A stretch of 60,085 nucleotides of DNA, from the NCBI GenBank assembly GCA_005885515.1, contig VAWK01000017.1, forward strand, positions 27,475 through 87,559, written 5' to 3'. The stretch's first letter is position 1, and each line of letters starts with the position of its first letter. This document shows positions 37,055-46,053 of this stretch, in pieces. This DNA comes from Actinomycetota bacterium (GTDB taxonomy: Bacteria > Actinomycetota > Thermoleophilia > Solirubrobacterales > Solirubrobacteraceae). The position numbers and the translations under genes are program-made. The notes beneath the pieces were generated by a model, which made no database searches, had not been told where the DNA came from, and saw only the letters and a list, made by a program, of their open reading frames with translations.

Positions 37055-38233
37055 ATGGATACGAGCGCGATCGACTCGCTCCTGGCGCAGGCCGTCGAGG
37101 AGCACACGGTGCCGGGCGTCGTCGCTGTCGCCGGCGATCGCGACGGCACTCTGTACGAAGGAGCAGCCGGACGGCTGAGCGTTGCCGGTGAGGAGCCGGT
37201 GCGGCCTGGCACGACGATGGCGCTCGCGTCGATGACAAAGGCGATCACCAGCGTCGCTGCGCTGCAGCTGATGGAGCAACGCAAGCTCGAGCTGCAGCAG
37301 CCGGTGGCCGATCTGCTCCCGAGCTTCGAGCGGCTGCAGGTGCTCGAGGGGTTCGACGGCGAGCTGCCGCGGCTGCGCGCGCCGGCGGGCCGTGCGACGA
37401 TCCGGCAGCTGCTCACCCACACCTCGGGCCTGGCGTACTGGTTTTCCAACGCCGATGTCGTGCGCTACTACCAGCTCACGGGGATCCCCGACCCGACCAG
37501 CGGGTCGCGACGCACCCTCGAGACCCCCCTCGCCAGCGACCCGGGCACGCGTTGGGAATACGGAACGAGCACCGACTGGCTCGGGCAGGTGATAGAGGCG
37601 GTGAGCGGCCAGGACCTCGCCGCCTATTGCGACCAGCACATCTTTGCCCCCCTGGGCATGTCCGATACGACCTTCCACCCCACCGACGAGCAGAGCGCGC
37701 GGCTGATGGCACTCCACGCGCGCACGCCGGACGGCGGCCTCGTCCTGTCGCCGATCGAGCTGCCGACCGAGCCGGAGTTCTGGTCGGGCGGGGGCGGTTT
37801 GGTCGGGACCGGCTCGGACTATCTGCGCTTCATGCGCGCGCTGCTGCGAGGCGGTGAGCTCGACGGGGAGCGGATCCTGTCCCCGCAAACGGTCGAGCTC
37901 GCGTTCAGCGACCACCTCGACGGCCTCGAGTTTCCCGAGGTGGTGCGCTCGGCGGTACCGGAGCTCATCAACGACGTTCCCTCGATGCCGGTTGCCCAGG
38001 GCTTCGGGCTCGGCTTCCATCTCGTCCTAGAGGACATCCCGGGCATGCGTCGCAGCGGTACCGGCGACTGGGCGGGCCTGTTCAACTGCTACTACTGGAT
38101 CGACCGCACAGCCGGCGTCGCGGGGGCGTTCCTCACGCAGGTGCTGCCGTTCTTCGACGCCCGCATCGTGGAGCGGGCGCTCGGCTTCGAGGCGGCGATC
38201 TACGCCCAGGTCGGCGCCGCAGCCGCGGCTTAG
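37055..38233 (+). CDS. Class C beta-lactamase-related serine hydrolase
   Basis: This 392-residue protein has the S-X-X-K motif SMTK (S59-K62), QLLTHTSGLAYWFSN, WEYGTSTDWLGQVIEAVSGQ with the Tyr of the second motif, and HIFAPLGMSDTTFHPTDEQS. GTGDWAGLFN replaces the usual K-T-G. It has no signal peptide, so it is a cytoplasmic esterase- or DD-peptidase-fold hydrolase (EstB-like) and unlikely to give antibiotic resistance. The start is fixed by a perfect CAGGAGGT. Confidence 0.9.
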   Translation: MDTSAIDSLLAQAVEEHTVPGVVAVAGDRDGTLYEGAAGRLSVAGEEPVRPGTTMALASMTKAITSVAALQLMEQRKLELQQPVADLLPSFERLQVLEGFDGELPRLRAPAGRATIRQLLTHTSGLAYWFSNADVVRYYQLTGIPDPTSGSRRTLETPLASDPGTRWEYGTSTDWLGQVIEAVSGQDLAAYCDQHIFAPLGMSDTTFHPTDEQSARLMALHARTPDGGLVLSPIELPTEPEFWSGGGGLVGTGSDYLRFMRALLRGGELDGERILSPQTVELAFSDHLDGLEFPEVVRSAVPELINDVPSMPVAQGFGLGFHLVLEDIPGMRRSGTGDWAGLFNCYYWIDRTAGVAGAFLTQVLPFFDARIVERALGFEAAIYAQVGAAAAA

Positions 38234-38274
38234 CTAGCAGCGGCCAGCAAGGAGTCGGCCGCCCGCCGCCGTTG

Positions 38275-38338
38275 GGGCCGCGAGCTTCTGTCTCCCTCGG
38301 GGCGTCGGGCCGCGAGCTTCTGTCTCCTTCGGGGCGTA
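38275..38338. repeat. 32-bp tandem repeat, two copies
   Basis: GGGCCGCGAGCTTCTGTCTC begins copies at 38275 and 38307, with a single C/T change inside. The repeat lies between the serine hydrolase and the pRiA4b gene and could hold a leader or terminator. Confidence 0.7.
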
Positions 38339-38371
38339 GCGTCGGCCCCACCGCGAACCGAGAGGAGCACG

Positions 38372-38842
38372 ATGGCCAGGCAGGTGTACGTCTTCCGCGC
38401 GAAGCTGAAGGGCTGGCACGGCGTGCGCAGGACGATCGCGATCCGCTGCGAGGAGACGCTCATCGATCTTCACGACGCGTTACAGGCGGCCTTCGATTGG
38501 GACAGCCAGCACCCGTTCGCGTTCTGGCTGAGCGGGAAGTTCTGGGCGCGAGGCGGGGTCGAGTACGTGCATCCGCTCGCGCTCAAGAGCAGGCCGTTCT
38601 CGCGGGGTCACGCGGCGATCGCAGGACCGCGCCGCAGGAGTGCCGGTCGACCGATGGAGCGCCTGGGACTGATCGAGGGCCAGCGGATCGCATACGTGTT
38701 CGACTTCCAGAGCGAGTGGCGCGTGCGCCTGATCCTTCGCGAGATCGCAGCCGACGACGGCGGCATCTACCCGCGCGTGCTGCAGTCGGTTGGGGAGTCG
38801 CCGCCCCAGTACATCGACTACGGCCAGCGGCACGCCGCCTGA
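38372..38842 (+). CDS. pRiA4b ORF-3-like family protein
   Basis: This 156-residue protein has VYVFRAKLKGWHGVRRTIAI, LIDLHDALQAAFDWDSQHPF and YVFDFQSEWRVRLILREIAA, the order of the PRiA4_ORF3 family (plasmid pRiA4b ORF-3). The family is common on plasmids and in accessory DNA; its molecular role is unknown to me. The ATG at 38372 follows GAGAGGAG. Confidence 0.82.
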   Translation: MARQVYVFRAKLKGWHGVRRTIAIRCEETLIDLHDALQAAFDWDSQHPFAFWLSGKFWARGGVEYVHPLALKSRPFSRGHAAIAGPRRRSAGRPMERLGLIEGQRIAYVFDFQSEWRVRLILREIAADDGGIYPRVLQSVGESPPQYIDYGQRHAA

Positions 38843-38885
38843 CAGCAGGACCGCATAGCGAAGCGAGCGGCTGTCGCCGGCCGCG

Positions 38886-40415
38886 TCAGCTCGCCTTTGG
38901 TGAGACCGTGACCAGCGCGGCGCTGCTGGGAGCGATGCGGACGGAGATGGTCCCGCGCTTGTTCGCCGCGCGCGGAAGCCGCTTGGGCGGCACCCAGGTG
39001 CCTTCGGGCGCGATACCTCGACCTCCCAGCAGCACTCCCGAGAGGGCGGCGGGAGACGGCGCAGTGAGCGACAGGATGCTGCCAGCGCCGAACGCCCTGC
39101 TCACGCGCAGACGGACGACGACGCCGCGAGCGCCCGGCGGATCGTCGTCGACGATCACGAAATGGAGCCGGCCATCGCTTGCCAGCGTCGTCGTGACCTG
39201 CACGTTGGGGCGCGCGGGCGAGCTGGTGGTGGTGGGCAGCGGGCGCTCACCAACCAGCCGCTTGATCAGCTGCAGCGCATACCACTCCGGCTGAACCTGC
39301 AGCGCCCCAGCGGCGAGGGCTTGGGGGGTCGGCGCGCAGATGGGCGCGTAGCCGCCGCAGTTGACTTGATTGGCGTGGAGGTTGATCCCTTCCAGGCCCA
39401 TGGCCATGGCCCGCGTCAGGTAGCCGGCGGCCCACAGCGCCGACGCGAAGGTGTTGCTGATGCCGGCCACGCCGCCGCAGGAGACGTTGTTGGTCTCATC
39501 GAGACGGAAGGGCGTTTCGCCCGCCCACGCGATCGACGTATAGCGACTGAGCGAGGTTTCCTCCAGCTGCCGCGTGCGCGGGCTGAGCAGCCTCGAGATG
39601 GTGGGCGGCGGCTGTTGGGCGCAGCCGAGCGCGTAGTGGTGCCCGGTGAGGAGCGCGGGGCGCTGGTTGATCACCTCGGCCAGGCCCCAGTTTTCAAACG
39701 CGCTCGAACCCGACGTGTCGGGTCCGGCGAGCGGGATGCCGGGCGCGGCGGCCTCGATCGCGCTGCGATACGCGGCCACCTGGGCGTCGTACTGGACGAA
39801 CGTCCACGGTTCTGACCTCAGACCGGTAAGCGCCCATGCGTTGGGCTCGTTGCCCAGCTCGATCGCTTCGAGCCATCCGCCGAGCGCCGCCTCCGCCGCC
39901 GCGGCCTCGCGCGCGGCGGCCTCGGGTTCGAAGTGGCCGAGGCCGATCGTCAGCAGGATGCGCCAGCCCGTCTTGGCCGCCAGGCTGGCGAGCGGGGGAA
40001 AGTCTGCCGCGTCCAGCGTGCCCGTCGCCCAGGCGGGCCGCGGCGTCGACGCGTCCGTCCAGGCGATCCGGGTATCGGCGGAGACGCCTCCGAAGCGAAG
40101 CACCCCGGGACCGAGCGAGCGCAACAGCGCGACCAGGTCGCCGCGGTCGGCGTAGCGGGCGACTCGCGACAGGCTCGACAGCTCGAACGACAGCCCAAAG
40201 AAGGATCGCGGGACCGGTGGCAGGGGATTGCGCGTGTCGATAGCGACCGAGATCGGGGTCGACCGGCGCGAGACCGGGATCGGCCTGTGGGCGGCCGCGC
40301 GCGCGACCGGCGCCGAGGCGAGGACGAGCGCGAGCGACGCCAGCAGCCCCGCGCAAAGGCAGGCGCGCGAGCCTGCACGGCCTCGGCGCGGCGTCTGTGC
40401 CGCCAGGCAGCTCAC
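38886..40415 (-). CDS. Secreted GH79-like glycoside hydrolase
   Basis: This 509-residue protein has a signal peptide (to about residue 42). The TIM barrel carries the acid/base Glu in IELGNEPNAW and the nucleophile Glu in FRLDETNNVSCGG, with LRFGGVSADTRIAWTD before them. A C-terminal beta domain starts near 400. GH79 enzymes release beta-glucuronic acid from arabinogalactan or related plant and bacterial glycans. Here it probably trims polysaccharides outside the cell. Confidence 0.85.
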   Translation of the reverse strand: MSCLAAQTPRRGRAGSRACLCAGLLASLALVLASAPVARAAAHRPIPVSRRSTPISVAIDTRNPLPPVPRSFFGLSFELSSLSRVARYADRGDLVALLRSLGPGVLRFGGVSADTRIAWTDASTPRPAWATGTLDAADFPPLASLAAKTGWRILLTIGLGHFEPEAAAREAAAAEAALGGWLEAIELGNEPNAWALTGLRSEPWTFVQYDAQVAAYRSAIEAAAPGIPLAGPDTSGSSAFENWGLAEVINQRPALLTGHHYALGCAQQPPPTISRLLSPRTRQLEETSLSRYTSIAWAGETPFRLDETNNVSCGGVAGISNTFASALWAAGYLTRAMAMGLEGINLHANQVNCGGYAPICAPTPQALAAGALQVQPEWYALQLIKRLVGERPLPTTTSSPARPNVQVTTTLASDGRLHFVIVDDDPPGARGVVVRLRVSRAFGAGSILSLTAPSPAALSGVLLGGRGIAPEGTWVPPKRLPRAANKRGTISVRIAPSSAALVTVSPKAS

Positions 40416-40498
40416 CGCGCTCAGTTAACAGGTCCTCGGCCCGGGAGGCGCAGGTACGCCTGCTCAACGGTTTCCGCGGAGCTTGCTCGCGCCTGCGG

Positions 40499-40852
40499 TC
40501 AGCCGGGGTCGCGCGAGCTGAGGGGATCGTCCTCGCCGCGCAGGTCACGGTAGCGGCGATCGAATAGCTCTAGCGCCGCCGTGAGATCCGCGGGCCCCCG
40601 CAGGGCGTGGCTGACATTCTCGTGATCGTGCAGCGGAGCGGCCGGTTCGGTGTCCCCGTGCTCGACGAGCATGTCGCGCTCCGGGGAGGAGAAGCGCAGC
40701 TCGACCACCCCGCCGTCACGATCGAGGACGCCGAGCTCCACGTCCTCGTAGTACACGACGGCGGGACTGCGCGGACGTCGCTCGATGCGCACGCCTGGCC
40801 AGCTGCCGAGCTCGTTGGCGATCTCATCGACGAGCGCGGCCGAATGCGACAT
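40499..40852 (-). CDS. Luciferase-domain (DUF5519) protein
   Basis: This 117-residue protein has ANELGSWPGVRIERRPRSPA, YYEDVELGVLDRDGGVVELR and HGDTEPAAPLHDHENVSHAL, the order of the short luciferase-domain proteins called DUF5519. The name comes from a piece of fungal luciferase and does not imply light. Role unknown. It diverges from the DUF2630 gene about 140 nt away. Confidence 0.78.
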   Translation of the reverse strand: MSHSAALVDEIANELGSWPGVRIERRPRSPAVVYYEDVELGVLDRDGGVVELRFSSPERDMLVEHGDTEPAAPLHDHENVSHALRGPADLTAALELFDRRYRDLRGEDDPLSSRDPG

Positions 40853-40994
40853 GGGGCGATCGTAGCGCTCGGCGATCACCCGGCTGGGCTGATCGGCGGG
40901 GCTGGTCGGCGCGGATGCTCCGGCACCGTCTCTGGACCGATCGCAGACCGCGAGCGGCCGGCGCATGGCCACAGCGAACGCGTAGCATGGAGCG

Positions 40995-41243
40995 ATGAGC
41001 GACGAGAGCATCTCAGAGCGAATCGAGCGACTGGTTGCAGAGGAGCACGAGCTGCGCAGTCGCGAGCAGGGGGACACGGCAGATGACCTACAGGCAGACG
41101 CGGCGCGCCTGCGTGCGGTCGAGGTCGAGCTCGACGTGTGCTGGGATCTGCTGCGTCAGCGGCGGGCCCTGCGGGACGCCGGCGCGAACCCGGACGAGGC
41201 CACCGCGCGCGACGCCGACACGGTCGAGCGCTATTGGCAGTAG
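40995..41243 (+). CDS. DUF2630 family protein
   Basis: This 82-residue helical protein has the family core ISERIERLVAEEHELRSREQ, then LDVCWDLLRQRRALRDAGAN and DEATARDADTVERYWQ. It is full length for DUF2630. It is a small soluble coiled-coil protein common in Actinobacteria, with no known role. Confidence 0.9.
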   Translation: MSDESISERIERLVAEEHELRSREQGDTADDLQADAARLRAVEVELDVCWDLLRQRRALRDAGANPDEATARDADTVERYWQ

Positions 41244-41294
41244 CGCCTGCCCGTAGGCGCCTGCCGGTTACTCGGCCCGCCACGAGCGCGCGCG

Positions 41295-42947
41295 CTATGC
41301 GGCGGCGGTGGGTAGTCGCAGGACGGACGGGTGCTGGGAGTCGTGAAGCAGCTCGACCTCCACGGCGCGCAGAGCGGTCGCCGTCATGGGGTCCTCGCCG
41401 GTGCCTGGGTTGCGCGCGTAGCGCGGATGGGCGCCGGAGGACACCTGCAGGCGGACGCGATGGCCCGCCGCGAATCGGTGGCCGATCGGCCAAAGATCGA
41501 AGGCCACCCGCACGCTTGGATCCGCTGCCTGGGCAGAGCGGCCAGGAGCGGCGCGCACCAATGCGTCGCATACGTTCCACGAGGCGTTGAGCCGGTCGAC
41601 GTCGCAAACCCGCGCGAAGAGGTCGAAGTGCGGGGAGCTGGTGCGCACAAAGAGCTCCACGCTCACCGGCCCGATCGCCTCCAGCGTGTCGCGCAGCGGT
41701 GAGGTCGTGTAGGTGAGCACATCGGGCCGCGCCTCGAGCGGGCGGTTGTCCACCACCGGTTCACGCGCGAGCAGCACGGGTCCTCCAACGGAGGGCGTGG
41801 GGTCGGCGGGGTCATAGCGATAGCGGTCGCCGCTCGCGAGCTCGTTCACCGGCTGCGTGTCCCGCAGCCGTCCGCCCGCGGCAAGCCACAGCGGGCGCAC
41901 CTGCATGCCCGGCGGCGGCCACGTGGGCAGCGAGCGCCAGCCGCCGCCCGCGCGGTCGCCGGTGATGAACACCCGCGCGCCTGACGCCCGCGCCGGGCGG
42001 CCGGCGCCCAGCAGGTGACCGCGCAGCCAGCCGAGACCCTCGCGCAGGCCGGTGGCGAGCATCCCTGGAGCGGTGTGAGTCCAGGGACCGATGATGAGCT
42101 GCGCGTCGTGCTGTGCGGCCTGCAGCGCAGCGAAGTCCTCCAGCATCCACGGCAGGAAGATGTCATGCCAGCCACCGATGAGCTGCACCGGGGCGCGCAC
42201 ATTGGCGACGCCCGCGGCGAAGTCGCGGGCGACCCAGTAGGCGTCCCCTCTGTCCGGGCTGGCCAGCCCCTGGCGGAACCATGCCACCTCGCCGCCGGTC
42301 GCGCGCGTGTCGAACTCGCCGAGCGGCAACTGCGCGAACAGCGGTGGCAAGCGTCGGAGCGCACGGACCATCGCCAGCGGGGCGAACCGCCGCTCCTGGG
42401 CGGCGACGAGCACCAGCCACGATGCCGACGTCTCCAGCGCGAGGCTGCCACCGGCGTACGTCTGCCCGTGGAACTGGGAGGCGCTGACCTGGATCGCCAG
42501 CGCGGCCAGGTCATCGCCGGCGTCGGGTGCCACAGCCCACTGCACGAGGCCGAGATAGCTGGGACCGAACATCCCGATCCGCCCGGCGTGCCAGCGTTGC
42601 GCCCGGATCCAGCGCAACGTGGCCAGGCCGTCCGCCCGCTCCTCGAACGGGCTGAACACCCCCTGCGAGCCGAACGTGCCGCGCACGCTCTGGACCAGCA
42701 CCTGTAAGCCTCGCTCGGCCAGCAGCCGCCCGAAGATCACCCCAACGAGCTGGCGGCGCCCGTACGGCGAGCGCACGAGGACGGTCGGCTGCGGCCGCTC
42801 GCGTGTGGCGCGCGCAACATAGCGATCGGCCAGCAGGACAGCGCCGTCGTCCATGACCACGCGCAGATTCCGCTCACAGACCACATCGCGGCTCAGCGCG
42901 CGCGCAAGCCGCATCCGCCGGGCAAGGACCGCGCTCGCGAGGCTCAT
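41295..42947 (-). CDS. CocE/NonD family hydrolase (S15 peptidase-like)
   Basis: This 550-residue protein has VLVRSPYGRRQLVGVIFGRL, the nucleophile elbow GMFGPSYLGLVQW, IGGWHDIFLPWMLEDFAALQ with the catalytic Asp, and IIGPWTHTAPGML with the His. The C-terminal jelly-roll (VELFVRTSSPHFDLFARVCD) completes the cocaine esterase/X-Pro dipeptidyl-peptidase layout. It has no signal peptide, in contrast with the left-edge gene. Substrates are esters or N-terminal peptides. Confidence 0.88.
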   Translation of the reverse strand: MSLASAVLARRMRLARALSRDVVCERNLRVVMDDGAVLLADRYVARATRERPQPTVLVRSPYGRRQLVGVIFGRLLAERGLQVLVQSVRGTFGSQGVFSPFEERADGLATLRWIRAQRWHAGRIGMFGPSYLGLVQWAVAPDAGDDLAALAIQVSASQFHGQTYAGGSLALETSASWLVLVAAQERRFAPLAMVRALRRLPPLFAQLPLGEFDTRATGGEVAWFRQGLASPDRGDAYWVARDFAAGVANVRAPVQLIGGWHDIFLPWMLEDFAALQAAQHDAQLIIGPWTHTAPGMLATGLREGLGWLRGHLLGAGRPARASGARVFITGDRAGGGWRSLPTWPPPGMQVRPLWLAAGGRLRDTQPVNELASGDRYRYDPADPTPSVGGPVLLAREPVVDNRPLEARPDVLTYTTSPLRDTLEAIGPVSVELFVRTSSPHFDLFARVCDVDRLNASWNVCDALVRAAPGRSAQAADPSVRVAFDLWPIGHRFAAGHRVRLQVSSGAHPRYARNPGTGEDPMTATALRAVEVELLHDSQHPSVLRLPTAAA

Positions 42948-43192
42948 GGCCGATGATCGTAGAGCGAGGTTAGATCGGGAGCTCAGCGGGTATTAGCGCC
43001 GGTTATGCAGCGGCGCGGCGACGCGCAATGACCCGAGGACGACTCTCGAGCCAGGGGAATGTCAATCGATCGTGGGCCGCGTCGTTGACATCGACCGCAA
43101 CGGGAATCCGGTGCCGACAAAGGCGCACGACTCGACTCGGACGGTTCGATCCCCCAGGCGCTTGCCGTTCTGACCTGAAGCGCCTCGCCGGG

Positions 43193-44224
43193 GTGCACAT
43201 ACGTTTGAGGCTGGCTCTGCGCGGTAAGCAGGGTGCAGCGAGAAGGGCGGCAGCGATGCTCGTGGTGCTTACGACTGCCCTAGCCCCTGCTGGCGCATGG
43301 GCCGACATCCACGCCGGGACGAAGGGCCACCGCGGTTCGAGATCACACTCGACGAGGCATCACAGTAAGCGCCTACGACACCGTCGTGCGTTCCCGGCGA
43401 TCGTCGGCGGACACTTGGCAAAGAACGGCCAGTTCCCTTGGGTGGCCAGGATTGTCGCTCGCCAAGGGAAGCTGGTTGATGCCTGTACTGGCACCGTCGT
43501 GGCAGCGAACCTGATCCTTACGGCTGGCCACTGTGTAGAGGACGTCCAGACCGGCATCCCTCGCGAACCAAGTGACTTTGAAGTGCAAACGGCGGCGTCC
43601 GCCGCGGAACAGCTGACCGATAGGTCTTCTCGCGTCTCCCGTGTGCTTGTCTACCCAGGCTTTGAACGGAAGTCGGGCGTAGGGGACGCTGCGCTACTGG
43701 AGCTGTCGACGCCAGCCACCGTGCCGTCGATCCAGCTCGCAAGCGAATCGGACGACTGGCCGGCCGGAACGCGTGCACTAATGGCGGGATGGGGTCGCAC
43801 CGATGGAGCACCTCAAAGAACGCACCGACCGCTGCTGCGCTGGGCGAATACGGTTGTTGGGAGCCCTGATTGGTGTGCTGGGCAATTGCGCGGCTTTTAC
43901 GCGGGACGCCAATTGTGCGCGATGAACGCGCCGAGCGATAACACGGCCGGGTGCGCCGGAGACAGCGGAGGTCCCCTGCTCGTGAAGCGAGGCAGTGAAA
44001 CCATCGAGATCGGTGTGGTCAATGGCAGCGTGGTGCGTGGGTCTAAGATCGTCACGTGCTTGACAAGCGAGCCAACTGTTTACGCAAATTCGAGCGTGAT
44101 CTCAGGCTGGGTTCACGAATGGATTCAGCGCTTGGCCTTTGTGCCCATCACGATCACCGAAGACGCACCGACCATCCAGTCGAGGATGCGCGCCGCGAGT
44201 TCACCTGGGAGCCTGCCTCAATAG
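43193..44224 (+). CDS. Secreted trypsin-like serine protease (S1)
   Basis: The mature domain opens IVGGHLAKNGQFPWVARIV and carries the triad: NLILTAGHC (His), VGDAALLELSTP (Asp) and CAGDSGGPLLV (Ser). From the GTG at 43193 the N-terminus gives a signal region ending ALAPAGAWA and a short basic propeptide rich in Arg and His, which would be cut before IVGG. The protein is 343 residues. Base composition is visibly less GC-rich than neighbours, which hints at transfer. An earlier start at 43028 is less likely, as it would put 55 polar residues before the signal. Confidence 0.85.
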   Translation: MHIRLRLALRGKQGAARRAAAMLVVLTTALAPAGAWADIHAGTKGHRGSRSHSTRHHSKRLRHRRAFPAIVGGHLAKNGQFPWVARIVARQGKLVDACTGTVVAANLILTAGHCVEDVQTGIPREPSDFEVQTAASAAEQLTDRSSRVSRVLVYPGFERKSGVGDAALLELSTPATVPSIQLASESDDWPAGTRALMAGWGRTDGAPQRTHRPLLRWANTVVGSPDWCAGQLRGFYAGRQLCAMNAPSDNTAGCAGDSGGPLLVKRGSETIEIGVVNGSVVRGSKIVTCLTSEPTVYANSSVISGWVHEWIQRLAFVPITITEDAPTIQSRMRAASSPGSLPQ

Positions 44225-44370
44225 TCGGAACTTGTCTGTACGCCGCACTACCACTCGTCGTCGTGAGGCAGGCCGACGATCCCGCGACCCGTTCTCCTTC
44301 GCTGTCGCGAAGCGGGAGTGCCGACAGAACGACCCATTGGTTGGTACCCGCTGGGTGCAACACTGGCGGC

Positions 44371-44742
44371 ATGACCGAGCGCAACGGCGAGCTGGCTCGC
44401 CGCGGTTTTGAAGCCGTCCTGCGTGGGGACCTCGATTTCATCCGCGAGTTACTTGACGCGGACGTCAAGTGGCACGGCGGTGACCCGTCCGCGCCGGGGG
44501 CCTGCCACAACCGTGAGCAAGCGCTCGAGTTCATGCGCCGGGCGCGCAGCCGTCGACCCGTCGGCGAACTCATCGACGTCGTCGATGCTGGTGACAAGGT
44601 CGTCGTGATCATGCGGCCTCCGTCGGAGGGCAGCGAGCAGGCGACGCTGCACGCCAACCTCACGACGTTCCGCGGCGGCAAGGTGGTCGAGATGGTGCAC
44701 TACGCCAACCCGGAGGACGCGCTCAAGGCCGCAGGCGTCTAG
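44371..44742 (+). CDS. SnoaL/NTF2-like protein
   Basis: This 123-residue single-domain protein has RRGFEAVLRGDLDFIRELLD, ADVKWHGGDPSAPGACHNRE and FRGGKVVEMVHYANPEDALK, the cone-shaped NTF2 fold. Members can be cyclases, isomerases or binding proteins; no catalytic residues are certain. It is the intact member of a local group of SnoaL-type genes, the others being on the opposite strand. Confidence 0.83.
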   Translation: MTERNGELARRGFEAVLRGDLDFIRELLDADVKWHGGDPSAPGACHNREQALEFMRRARSRRPVGELIDVVDAGDKVVVIMRPPSEGSEQATLHANLTTFRGGKVVEMVHYANPEDALKAAGV

Positions 44743-44828
44743 AAAGCGTCTCAGCGTGCGCGAGCGTCAACCACCCACCAGGCACATACCTCCCTGAAGC
44801 CACCTTTCAAGCGTCGCGCGGGCATCGC

Positions 44829-44966
44829 TTACTCGGACAATCCCACTGCTTCGCGGCCCTCTCGCCACGAGAGAAAGGTGTGGATCAGGATGAACTTGCC
44901 TTCGCGCACCACACTGTGAATCGCGAACTCCTGGTCGAGCTCAACGCCACTGGTGCTCCCGCGCAT
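44829..44966 (-). pseudogene. C-terminal fragment of a SnoaL-like gene
   Basis: The frame ends ELDQEFAIHSVVREGKFILI and then HTFLSWREGREAVGLSE, the last strands of an NTF2-like protein. No matching N-terminus is present; it abuts the stop of the next SnoaL pseudogene. It looks like the surviving tail of a second gene copy. Confidence 0.5.
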
Positions 44967-44967
44967 C

Positions 44968-45371
44968 TTACTGCGCGACGCCCACCGCTTTGAGGGCCTG
45001 TGCTTCGTTGCCGCAGATGTCCATGCGCAGCATCTTTGCGTCGCGCATGGTGTGGACCACCCAGAAGTCGGCTTCAATCGGAACGCCGCTTTTGACACCC
45101 ATAGCGCGTTGGTGAATGCGCACGATCACATGGCGTTCATTTGCGTCATTGAACTCCTCAGCGGTCAACTGGAACTCAGCGAACCCGTCGATTCAGTCGG
45201 CCAGCATCTGCACCATTCCCTCGCGTCCGTAGTACGGCACGACGTCGGGCATGGGTCGCGCCGCGCGGATGGCAACGAAGTCTTGTCGATGTCGGCCAGC
45301 GCCGCAGAAAGGTCGCCACCCTGACAGGCACGCCACGTGCGTTCGACAACCCCCACGTTCTCCCGTGACAC
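44968..45371 (-). pseudogene. SnoaL-like gene with a frameshift and a nonsense codon
   Basis: The start is MSRENVGVVERTWRACQGGD and the end is RMDICGNEAQALKAVGVAQ. Near 45279-45285 one G appears lost in the codons for Asp-Lys-Asp-Phe, and at 45193-45195 a TGA stands where Trp is expected (MLAD-stop-IDGF). Otherwise the fold is intact, so the loss is recent or a sequencing effect. It starts 3 nt after the intact SnoaL gene upstream, so the two formed an operon. Confidence 0.7.
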
Positions 45372-45374
45372 CGC

Positions 45375-45794
45375 CTACCCCCGCGCCTCGGCAAGACGTT
45401 CGGCGAGTGCACGGGCCTCTTCGTTGTCCTGCCGAACGATCACGCGGGCGATCATGCCGTCGACCCATTCGTAGATCATCGCGCCCCTTTCCTTGAGCAC
45501 GCCGGTGCTGCCCAGCGGACGCCCCTCCTGGCGATAGACGCTAAAGACCACCCCGTTACCGAGATCGACGACGGTCTCGACCTTGATCGTGAAACCCTCG
45601 AACACGGCCGCCCACTCTTCCAAGAGGCCGCGCACCCTCGACGCTCCTGCCGCGTTGGTGATGCCGTCTTCGGACTCCCAGATGGCGTCGGGAGCGTAGG
45701 GGGCGATCATCGCCTCCCAATCCCCACGGTCGGCAGCCTCGAAGAGGCCGGTGACGACCTCGACCAGGTCGGGGGTCGCGGACTGCTTGGACAT
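45375..45794 (-). CDS. SnoaL/NTF2-like protein
   Basis: This 139-residue protein has VVTGLFEAADRGDWEAMIAP, YAPDAIWESEDGITNAAGAS and FSVYRQEGRPLGSTGVLKER with a C-terminal WVDGMIARVIVRQDNEEARA. This is the usual length and order for polyketide-cyclase-like SnoaL proteins. It is the first gene of a two-gene unit whose second member is broken. Confidence 0.83.
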   Translation of the reverse strand: MSKQSATPDLVEVVTGLFEAADRGDWEAMIAPYAPDAIWESEDGITNAAGASRVRGLLEEWAAVFEGFTIKVETVVDLGNGVVFSVYRQEGRPLGSTGVLKERGAMIYEWVDGMIARVIVRQDNEEARALAERLAEARG

Positions 45795-46007
45795 CACTGC
45801 CCGCAAGTATCTCGCTCGGCGATGTGCGCGGGCTACGCGCCGACTATCGCTTCGCGCCGTGTCCGACGTCATCAGCGGCGATGCAGTCCGCGTTAGCTGC
45901 GGCTCTCAGGCCGACCTCTGCCGCACCCGCTCACGCCTCGACTCAAGTTGCGCGATCAGGGGCCAGCCGCAGACTGGCCATCGTGGGCTCCCGGCTCACG
46001 CGGCCGT

Positions 46008-46053
46008 TTGACGCGCGATATTCATTTTGCTTTACTAAACGCAAATGAATATC
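46008..46053 (+). promoter_or_regulatory. Promoter and overlapping inverted-repeat operator of the TetR gene
   Basis: TTGACG (46008-46013) and TTTACT (46031-46036) are spaced by 17 bases, so transcription would begin at about 46043-46045, at or near the ATG: a leaderless message. GATATTCATTTTGC (46017-46030) and GCAAATGAATATC (46041-46053) form a near-perfect inverted repeat that covers the spacer and the start codon. It is AT-rich against its surroundings, as expected of a TetR autoregulatory operator. Confidence 0.7.

Noticed and set aside
37055-38233. Antibiotic-resistance beta-lactamase
   Set aside because: No signal peptide and the K-T-G motif is replaced; esterase-type relatives fit better.
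40499-40852. Light-producing luciferase
   Set aside because: The domain is the short DUF5519 module, which lacks the enzyme part.
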